NCBI GenBank assembly: GCA_032353305.1
Contig: JAUCNG010387590.1
Span: forward strand, 1-10,944
Direction of reading: 5' to 3'
Source of the DNA: Cephalothrix spiralis
Taxonomy: Eukaryota > Nemertea > Palaeonemertea > Archinemertea > Cephalotrichidae
DNA length: 10,944 nucleotides
Positions 7,001 through 10,944 of the stretch are shown piece after piece. Every line of letters begins with the position of its first letter. Position 1 is the first letter of the stretch. A program made the position numbers and the translations under genes. Below the pieces are notes generated by a model that made no database searches, was not told the DNA's origin, and was given only the letters and a program-made list of their open reading frames with translations.

Positions 7001-9017
7001 ATAAAACTGATATATTCCTTCAACTTTGAAAAATTCAAACTTATTAATTTATACAGGGCGGCCACTCGTTTACTGTTCTATGATTCCCTTACTTTCCCCT
7101 GATTTTCGCTATAAGCCCGCGCAATGATCATTGTATACAGTAAATAATTTTTTTTAAATTCTCGTGATTCATATTTCAGCGGGGACTGATACAGTTTCAA
7201 ATACTCTGACTTGGATAATTCACTTCATGGTTAAATATCCAGACGTACAGGAAAAAGTCTACTTGGAAATTAAAGAAATTTACGGTAAATATACAGTGTT
7301 GCCCAATAAAAAAGAAACTAGATTTAATTTAACGATTAATTGTGTAGAGGCGAACGAAAACTAGTTCACCATAAAACACTGTGCAAATATAGAACAATAT
7401 ACATATTCCAAGAATCCAATTAGTCTAAATTATCTGTCACTTTTCCTCAGATAATCCCCAAAGACAAAAGGATATTCAACAGGTTGTTAGAGGTACATGT
7501 GAATTATCTATCAACGTCATGCATCGTTCTTATACGTCCCCCATTGCCAATGCAATTTATGCATAGGCGAGACGGGTCAAACTTTTACATACATTTGTAT
7601 ACAGTACCGGACAAAATAAACTTGCACGCTGTTTGGACGTTGGCCGTTTGTCAAAACGGCTTCGGCAAAACGGCTTACGGCCAATTGAGACATTGAAATG
7701 TTTTTTATTCTTGAAAAAGGGATATGGTGCAATAGGTGCATAGTATTCGGGGAATGAATGATTATCAAGGCAGCAGTATAGGCTACAACGAGGGATAATT
7801 TCAATTTGGATGGCTTTGAAAATTCAGTTTCAGTTCACAAACTAGTCCGCTTAAATTTTTTAAACAAGAGTGTATATTTTGGGAAAAGATAATTTGGAAA
7901 ATATTGCTAACTTATATTTTAGGAACCAATTCATACCCAAATATTGCTGATCGGCATAAACTTTCTTACACCGAGGCTGTCCAATATGAATGCATGCGTC
8001 TTGGAATGGCAACACCAATAGGTTTACCACACAAGGCTATAAAGGATTCTAAACTACGTAAGCTTTTTTTGACAAATTTTGCCCTCGCCAATATTTCCGT
8101 CCAATTGTGTGATCAAAAATCTTTCACCGTCTGTCTCATGGATACAATTTAAAATTTACACAATCAAAAATTGTTTTCTTAGAAACAAGATCTAGATTCA
8201 TCAGGTATTCCTATCCATAGATTCGCTTTAAATACGACATGCCTCCCCCTCGTTTGTCGTAATGCAATGCATCCTTCACCGAAATCGGAAGTTATGGTGT
8301 CTTTGGTAAGTTACGTAAAGTATTCTACAACTCGGAATATTATCCGAAGTTATCAAAACAAACAAGGAAATCAAGGTAACAAAGATTTTTCTACGCGAAT
8401 TTACTTGACGATTCGAGAATTTTCATTTTGTAAATTTTGAAGTGAATCATGCAATTAGATTATTAGACGGGAAAACATTTCGAAAAGTTATTTTGTTGAA
8501 ACAACAAATGCAAAATGTCTTGTTGAATGTGACTTATTGTTTTAAAATGGCCCTTTTTGTTTTGTCTCTTTAAGTAGACCTAATCAAATAAATTGATAAG
8601 ATAATTTTGTCTAAATCACTATCAATTTTAAGAGGCTAAAATTTTATCAAAATTTAATAAATCCTTTTTACAGGTGAATTTGACATACCAAAGGATTATC
8701 AGGTCCTTCTGAATCACTACGCACTTCATTTCGATACAAGGTATTGGGATAAGCCATCTGAATTTAACCCGGAGCGGTTTCTTGGCGACGACGGCAAACT
8801 CGGTCCTAAACCTAAGAGCTTTTTGCCATTTTCAGCAGGGAGGAGAGGTTGTATTGGCGAAAATGTTGCCAAGCCCGAGATATTTCTGATTTTCACAGCT
8901 TTAATACAGAGGTATAAAATCAAAACTGCGCAAACAAATCAACCACTTTCATCTGAGATTATGGATCAAGGTTTACCAAAACCATTCGAAATTTGCCTTG
9001 TAAAGCGATCAAAATAA
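937..9017 (+). CDS. Cytochrome P450, clan 2 (CYP1/CYP17-like), nine exons, 5' partial
   Basis: This is a heme-thiolate monooxygenase gene. Members of the family insert one oxygen atom from O2 into lipophilic substrates, using electrons from NADPH-P450 reductase at the ER membrane. Joined exons are 937-1017, 2278-2385, 2849-2939, 3176-3340, 5394-5599, 6465-6587, 7180-7284, 7923-8057 and 8674-9017. They give 451 whole residues and a TAA stop with no internal stop. Counting from the first whole codon, helix-C WRNRR is at 81-85, I-helix AGTDTV at 258-263, K-helix ECMR at 315-318, PERF at 370-373, and the heme loop FSAGRRGCIG at 390-399 with ligand Cys397. Family members are usually about 490-500 residues, so roughly 45 N-terminal residues (signal anchor and proline hinge) are missing. 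They are presumably encoded upstream of the window. KPFEI near the C-terminus and the YTEAVQYE stretch fit clan 2. CYP17-like versus CYP1-like is my impression from remembered family patterns; substrate is unknown. Confidence 0.93.
1018..2277. other. Intron 1 of the P450 gene
   Basis: This is a 1260-base AT-rich intron. The first 830 bases show no feature I can name; the last third contains a tRNA-derived SINE (about 1855-2215) ending roughly 60 bases before the acceptor. Confidence 0.75.
1855..2215 (+). mobile_element. tRNA-derived SINE with conserved central domain
   Basis: The head (1855-1927) is tRNA-like: an A-box-like stretch in GCTTAGTAGGTAGAGC, a perfect 5-base anticodon stem (TGAGA/TCTCA) around the loop CTCATAA (anticodon CAT, Met-like), and a B box TGTTCGAATCC. 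The acceptor and T stems do not pair properly, so it is a SINE head rather than a working tRNA. The body holds CATTAAAGATCCC (2038-2050) followed by TTCGACGAAGAGTAGCC, a block I recall from conserved-domain SINEs of molluscs and other invertebrates, plus a hairpin (2049-2054 with 2089-2094). The 3' end is estimated, and no target-site duplication is evident. Confidence 0.75.
2278..2385 (+). CDS. P450 exon B
   Basis: The acceptor is TTAATTAAAG ending at 2277. The exon covers residues 27-62, starting with a split Gly codon. The stretch PRASYNFVVLNSIEAVNDAF matches the P450 pattern 'G-x-x-x-x-V-V-L-N-x-x-x-A-x-x-x-A' of the beta-1/helix-B region. It ends in phase 1 at donor GTAGGT (2386), again with an overlapping GT 4 bases downstream. 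Confidence 0.9.
2386..2848. other. Intron 2 of the P450 gene
   Basis: The intron is 463 bases long, between GTAGGT and TTTCAG. Apart from a short direct repeat of AGGTAATGCCCA (about 2470-2500), nothing was recognised. Confidence 0.75.
2849..2939 (+). CDS. P450 exon C (helix C)
   Basis: The acceptor CCAATTTCAG ends at 2848 and the donor GTAAGA starts at 2940. The exon covers residues 63-92. It carries the helix-C motif W-R-N-R-R (81-85), in which the Trp and the last Arg contact heme propionates in known P450s. The preceding GDYDAIW corresponds to the family's '(A/G)DYGxxW'. It enters in phase 1 and leaves in phase 2. Confidence 0.9.
3176..3340 (+). CDS. P450 exon D (helices D-E)
   Basis: The acceptor is TCTCTTTAG ending at 3175 and the donor is GTGAGT at 3341, both strong. 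The exon covers residues 93-147. It includes MNFVTYNVICSTLFSKT, matching the helix-E pattern 'N-x-x-x-N-V-I-x-x-x-x-F' of clan-2 P450s. Phase 2 at both ends. Confidence 0.9.
3634..3646 (+). repeat. Homopolymer G13
   Basis: Thirteen consecutive G residues lie within otherwise AT-rich intron sequence. The length is prone to sequencing error and natural slippage. Confidence 0.9.
4581..4617. repeat. Hairpin in intron 4
   Basis: CAGAGCCTTAGCC (4581-4593) pairs with GGCTGACGCTCTG (4605-4617) at 11 of 13 positions around an 11-base loop. It is locally GC-rich compared with the surrounding intron. Function is unknown. Confidence 0.55.
4816..5308. mobile_element. Inverted-repeat-bounded element with minisatellite core
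   Basis: The ends 4816-4843 and 5281-5308 are inverted copies of each other at 26 of 28 positions (GGGTTGTACTCCAACT... inward to ...ACACCGAC). Between them lies an array of a 51-52 base unit. This is the layout of a non-autonomous DNA element carrying internal tandem repeats; bivalve 'pearl'-type elements are a possible parallel by architecture only. TATAGC lies directly outside the left end (4810-4815) and again at 5323-5328, but the right copy is 14 bases away from the repeat end, so a target-site duplication is doubtful. Confidence 0.6.
4882..5256 (+). repeat. 51-52 base minisatellite, about six units plus a partial
   Basis: Units begin with a GAGTACGTACTCT-like core at 4882, 4934, about 4985, 5111, 5162 and 5214, and a shortened copy starts at about 5243. 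Each core is followed by AATTTGGTGGGTGTCTGGCAAAAAATCCC with variations. Spacing is 51-52 bases except between 4985 and 5111, where a divergent AT-rich stretch (about 5010-5080) interrupts the array. The first core, GAGTACGTACTC, is a perfect 12-base palindrome. Confidence 0.85.
5394..5599 (+). CDS. P450 exon E (helices F-G)
   Basis: The acceptor is ATATATTTCAG ending at 5393. The exon covers residues 148-216, enters in phase 2 and leaves in phase 1. In P450s this is the variable F-G substrate-access region, so conservation is low; identification rests on frame continuity and on the HKHNYKET end that leads to NDMLDHLL in the next exon. The only donor preserving frame is the weak GTTTGT at 5600. 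A much better GTGAGA begins 4 bases later, but using it brings an early stop into frame in exon F. Confidence 0.87.
5600..6464. other. Intron 5 of the P450 gene
   Basis: An 865-base intron starting with the weak donor GTTTGT. It includes a degenerate tRNA-Leu-like sequence (6239-6330) and a hairpin (CCAGGTATTAT at 6401 pairing with ATAATACCCTGG at 6422-6433) about 30 bases before the acceptor. The rest is unassigned. Confidence 0.72.
6239..6330 (+). pseudogene. Degenerate tRNA-Leu-like sequence (pseudogene or SINE head)
   Basis: GCCAGGATGGCCTAGTGGTC followed by TAAGGCGCCA closely matches the 5' half of animal tRNA-Leu as I recall it, including a perfect A box (TGGCCTAGTGG) and a D stem GCC/GGC. 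A B-box-like GGTTCGATCC lies at 6311-6320, with a long spacer between them as in class II tRNAs. The anticodon arm is two bases short (CCA...TGG spans 15 rather than 17), and the T stem and acceptor stem do not pair. The anticodon region reads TTAA, so TAA is possible. It is probably a tRNA pseudogene or the head of an old SINE. Confidence 0.6.
6465..6587 (+). CDS. P450 exon F (helices G-H, start of I)
   Basis: The acceptor is GTTTTTTTCAG ending at 6464 and the donor is GTATGA at 6588. The exon covers residues 217-257. NDMLDHLLQIQEE corresponds to the family 'D-x-x-D-x-L-L' segment, and the exon ends with the start of the I helix (IILDFFG). Phase 1 at both ends. Confidence 0.88.
6588..7179. 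other. Intron 6 of the P450 gene
   Basis: A 592-base AT-rich intron. A short patch near 7055-7115 (CAGGGCGGCCACTCG, then CCCTTACTTTCCCCTGATTTT) reads like a dispersed repeat fragment, but I cannot name the family. No other feature is seen. Confidence 0.65.
7180..7284 (+). CDS. P450 exon G (I helix, helix J)
   Basis: The acceptor is TCATATTTCAG ending at 7179 and the donor is GTAAAT at 7285. The exon covers residues 258-292. AGTDTV is the oxygen-activation motif; Val in the last position, rather than Thr/Ser, is also found in vertebrate CYP1 proteins. It continues with WIIHFMVKYPDVQEKVYLEI, the typical helix-J stretch. Phase 1 at both ends. Confidence 0.93.
7602..7640 (+). mobile_element. Tc1/mariner-like terminal sequence, single end
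   Basis: TA then CAGTACCGGACAAAATAAAC (7602-7621) resembles the start of Tc1/mariner terminal inverted repeats (CAGT, then GGACAAAA), including a preceding TA as expected of that superfamily's target. No matching inverted end or transposase is in the window, so it is at best a fragment. Confidence 0.35.
7640..7684. repeat. GC-rich short tandem and inverted repeat
   Basis: CAAAACGGCTTCGG (7652-7665) and CAAAACGGCTTACGG (7666-7680) are adjacent direct repeats. They are enclosed by TTGGCCGT (7640-7647) and its exact reverse complement ACGGCCAA (7677-7684). Smaller hairpins (GCCGTTT/AAAACGGC) form inside. Confidence 0.7.
7923..8057 (+). CDS. P450 exon H (K helix, ExxR)
   Basis: The acceptor is TTATATTTTAG ending at 7922 and the donor is GTAAGC at 8058. 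The exon covers residues 293-337. YTEAVQYECMRLG contains the invariant ExxR pair (Glu315, Arg318) of the ERR triad. It is followed by the 'P-I-G-L-P-H-K-A' beta-1-4 segment seen in CYP1/CYP17-type proteins. Phase 1 at both ends. Confidence 0.94.
8058..8673. other. Intron 8 of the P450 gene
   Basis: A 616-base intron between GTAAGC and TTTTTACAG. It has an exon-like open segment at 8205-8305 that does not fit the phases (see rejected items). Nothing else was recognised. Confidence 0.75.
8674..9017 (+). CDS. P450 exon I (terminal exon, heme-binding loop)
   Basis: The acceptor is CCTTTTTACAG ending at 8673. The exon covers residues 338-451 and the TAA stop at 9015-9017. It carries NPERF (369-373), the cysteine loop FSAGRRGCIG (390-399; Cys397 codon at 8850-8852) and helix L (ENVAKPEIFLIFTALIQRY). 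The C-terminal tail ends in KRSK. The helix-L start has a Pro (AKPE) where vertebrate CYP17/CYP1 usually have Gln, Arg or Met. Confidence 0.95.
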
Positions 9018-9170
9018 ACAGTATTTATTGTAAAAGTAACTTGTATATTTGATATTATTTATCTTGTATTTAATATTTAATGGCTTTTGCCGGTCCAAAT
9101 GAGGGTCGTTGTCATACAACTTAATATATTTTTTTGAATCTATGAATAAAGATTGATATTAAACTCTTTT
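9018..9170 (+). other. 3' UTR of the P450 gene (approximate end)
   Basis: This AT-rich sequence follows the stop codon. Its end is inferred from the AATAAA signal at 9145-9150, with cleavage expected 10-30 bases later. The exact cleavage base is not visible. Confidence 0.7.
9145..9150 (+). terminator. Polyadenylation signal AATAAA
   Basis: A canonical hexamer lies 128 bases after the stop. A GT-rich stretch (TTTTGTTGTTGTTCATT, about 9190-9206) follows at the distance expected of a downstream GU-rich element. Confidence 0.75.
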
Positions 9171-9573
9171 AATTGAATCCCCTAAATAATTTTGTTGTTG
9201 TTCATTGGATTATTTCCCTGTTACTGTTTTCTATCTTGCGCTTCATTCCATTTTTCGATAATAAAATTAGCGATAACATAACTCACTGATTTTATTCAAG
9301 ATTTTTTTTTTACACCGTATATAATTTACTATTTCATGTGTCATACAGGAGGAGACTTTGAAAGTTGTTTAGCCCCCTTCTCCAACCTGCATTCATTTTC
9401 TTATTTAATCCAGATTATTTTATTTTACAAAACCTTGATCGTTATTTGGATATTTCTATGTACGCACTGTACTACAATTTTGGAAAATATGCATTTGTTC
9501 TGAAAAACTAGGCGCCAAAAAATCTCTGGTTGGCAACACGAAGAGCCAATTCTCATATTTTCCATAGCCTAAT
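9171..9573. other. Intergenic region, nothing recognised
   Basis: AT-rich sequence between the P450 polyadenylation region and the foldback element. Apart from the GT-rich stretch near 9190-9206, no ORF, repeat or RNA gene is supported. Confidence 0.6.
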
Positions 9574-10062
9574 CGCTACTTGATTCCGTGACGTCGAAAA
9601 CCCCTATTTACATACAAGTTTCATTATCCTAGCCCAATTAAAATTAAGCAAATAGGATACTGTTTTTCATAGCGGCGTCTCACAAAATGGCCGTTTTTTT
9701 AGTTATGGCGCTTTCATTGGAGTTAGCAAAAAAAATACAAGTAGAAATTATTGATCGCTCATAACTCGGAAGGTATTAGGTTAGGAACAATACATGGAAC
9801 CTTGACCTACTGCATGGTTTTCGAGCCTAAGGAATTAAAAAATACCAGATTTTTCTCTCTCCAAATCGCTATTGGAAAGAAACGGCAATTTTGTGAGACA
9901 CGGCAATAAAAACAGTACCCTATTTAGTGACTTCAAATCGGGCTAGGATAGTGAAACTTTGATGGTAATAGGGAATTTTAACGTAGTGACTTCAAATCGG
10001 GCTAGGGTAATGAAACTTGGATGTAAATATAGGGGTTTTTAACGTTAGGGAATCGAATGGCG
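9574..10062. mobile_element. Foldback (MITE-like) element with long inverted arms
   Basis: The left arm, from CGCTACTTGATTCC at 9574 through ACCCCTATTTACAT and AAGTTTCATTATCCTAGCCC to CTCACAAAATGGCCGTTT near 9697, is the reverse complement of the right arm from AAACGGCAATTTTGTGAG (9880) to GGAATCGAATGGCG (10062). Weaker pairing continues inward (GCGCTTTCATTGGAG against CTCCAAATCGC), leaving a loop of roughly 9735-9855. There is no coding capacity, so it is probably a non-autonomous element mobilised in trans. Ends are approximate and no target-site duplication is clear. Confidence 0.75.
9925..10044 (+). repeat. Tandem duplication inside the right foldback arm
   Basis: TAGTGACTTCAAATCGGGCT starts at 9925 and again at 9984. 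The copies (59 and 61 bases) each end in TTTTAACG. The left arm has only one counterpart, so the duplication arose after or independently of the inverted structure. Confidence 0.85.
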
Positions 10063-10204
10063 CACATGGTTTTATACAAAAATGGAAAAATGGCACTTTA
10101 GCATTTTGTGGAAGCTGCTATTCAGGTCCAGGTTTGTTTAAAATAATATATTTTTATCGAAAATGTAGTACAACGTGACATTTTTAACACTACACTACAC
10201 TTAC
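10063..10204. other. Downstream flank, nothing recognised
   Basis: AT-rich sequence between the foldback element and the minus-strand exon-like segment. No feature is supported. Confidence 0.5.
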
Positions 10205-10287
10205 CTGTACCAACTGTTAGACCCATAGAAGTCATCCTCAAGGACAAAATTGAACTTCTGGAGAGATCAGTACTGACGAGTGGTGAC
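10205..10287 (-). CDS. Possible internal exon of an unidentified minus-strand gene
   Basis: On the minus strand an 83-base open segment lies between TTTTTACAG (complement of 10288-10296) and the donor ACAG|GTAAGT (complement of 10199-10208). Only one frame is open (starting with one base of a split codon). It encodes a Ser/Thr/Leu-rich peptide that includes RMTSMGLTVGT. It matches no family I know. Splice signals are good, but exon status is unproven; it could be a non-coding exon or chance. Confidence 0.25.
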
Positions 10288-10408
10288 CTGTAAAAATTAC
10301 GATTCTGTATCATAACAAAGTAACGAATCATTTAAAACTCGAGGTTTTAAATTATTTCTTAAAAATGAAATGGTTAAGTTTAAGAAACACCCGTCGCGGA
10401 CGTCGCAG

Positions 10409-10492
10409 CAGTGGCGTAACGGCCTTTAGGAAGGTTAGAGCACTTCCTAAGGACCCCGACTAAGGGAGCCCCCGCCCCGACTAAGGGGCCCC
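10409..10492 (+). mobile_element. GC-rich DNA-transposon-like end with tandem motif
   Basis: CAGTGGCGTAAC (10409-10420) is a start often seen in hAT-type and related non-autonomous elements of animals. It is followed by a hairpin (TTAGGAAG near 10426 pairing with CTTCCTAA at 10443-10450) and two copies of CCCCGACTAAGGG (10454-10466 and 10475-10487, period 21), ending in the palindrome GGGGCCCC (10485-10492). No opposite end is clear in the window. Confidence 0.4.
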
Positions 10493-10944
10493 GGTGAAAT
10501 TAAACCTGTTCATTTTTGATCGTGTGATAACGCCAAGTGGCTCTAACAAAGGTTTTTGAATTAGTATTGGGGCCCCCAAATGTGAAATGAGTGGTTAAAT
10601 TTATTTATAAAACGCTAAAATTTCTTGCCTCGCTTCTCTCGGCATTATTAGTGTAAACATAATAGAAACTTGAATACACTATATAATATTTCATTGTGGC
10701 GGTATGTTTAGTCTCAGGCTCTTCATAGTGCAACATATTGTCTGAACCCGTTGACAATTTTTGCATGATCAGTCAGTTGGTACAGTCGTATATTAAGTAA
10801 TTGAAAATGGGATCTACACTACGTGCCACGATATTATGCAAGTACGTTTTTTGGCTATTTCTGGTAGAAAAAATGCAGTGGCTAAAAATTTTTTTTTGCA
10901 AAAAATTCTTAATTGATGATAACTATAATCCAGGGGGTTTTACC
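10493..10944. other. Downstream flank, nothing recognised
   Basis: AT-rich sequence with a further GGGGCCCCC near 10569. No coding region, RNA gene or complete repeat can be supported. Confidence 0.5.

Larger units (their letters stand above)
7285..7922. other. Intron 7 of the P450 gene
   Basis: A 638-base intron. It contains a frame-compatible 42-base exon-like segment (7451-7492), a Tc1/mariner-like terminus (from 7602) and a short GC-rich repeat (7640-7684). Confidence 0.7.

Noticed and set aside
8205-8305. Open segment in intron 8 with an acceptor (TTCATCAG) and a strong donor (TTTG|GTAAGT), suggesting an extra exon.
   Set aside because: Entering in phase 1 it would leave in phase 0, which makes exon I read to an early stop. 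The P450 alignment also has no room for about 33 residues there.

Overview
The window is animal nuclear DNA. It is AT-rich and mostly non-coding, with one gene split by GT-AG introns, tRNA-derived repeats, inverted-repeat elements and a minisatellite. The protein resembles invertebrate clan-2 cytochromes P450, and the repeat style (a tRNA-headed SINE with a conserved central block, foldback elements, a minisatellite inside an inverted repeat) suggests a lophotrochozoan such as a mollusc. That assignment is an inference. No prokaryotic operon, CRISPR array or viral gene was found.

The plus strand carries nine exons of one cytochrome P450 gene (937-9017). Every junction keeps frame: 1358 coding bases give 451 whole visible residues plus stop. 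The helix-C WxxxR, I-helix AGTDTV, K-helix ExxR, PERF and heme-binding FSAGRRGCIG motifs are all present and no frame-breaking lesion is seen. The N-terminal membrane anchor and proline-rich hinge, about 45 residues, are absent and must lie on an exon upstream of base 1. The closest family feel is the CYP1/CYP17-type branch of clan 2; the substrate cannot be read from sequence. A 3' UTR with an AATAAA signal at 9145-9150 follows.

The introns hold most of the structure. Intron 1 contains a tRNA-derived SINE (about 1855-2215). Intron 4, the longest, has a G13 tract, a short hairpin and an element (4816-5308) whose 28-base ends are inverted repeats (26/28) around a 51-52 base minisatellite. Intron 5 has a degenerate tRNA-Leu-like sequence. 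Intron 7 has a frame-compatible 42-base exon-like segment and a Tc1/mariner-like end. Upstream of the first visible exon (191-376) is a cluster of dyads.

Downstream of the gene are a large foldback (MITE-like) element at 9574-10062 with a tandem duplication in only one arm, a minus-strand exon-like segment (10205-10287) that may belong to a neighbouring gene, and a GC-rich patch near 10409-10492 that looks like a DNA-transposon end. No previously undescribed multi-gene system is visible. The items worth a second look are the structured repeats and the splice-site ambiguities of the P450 gene.
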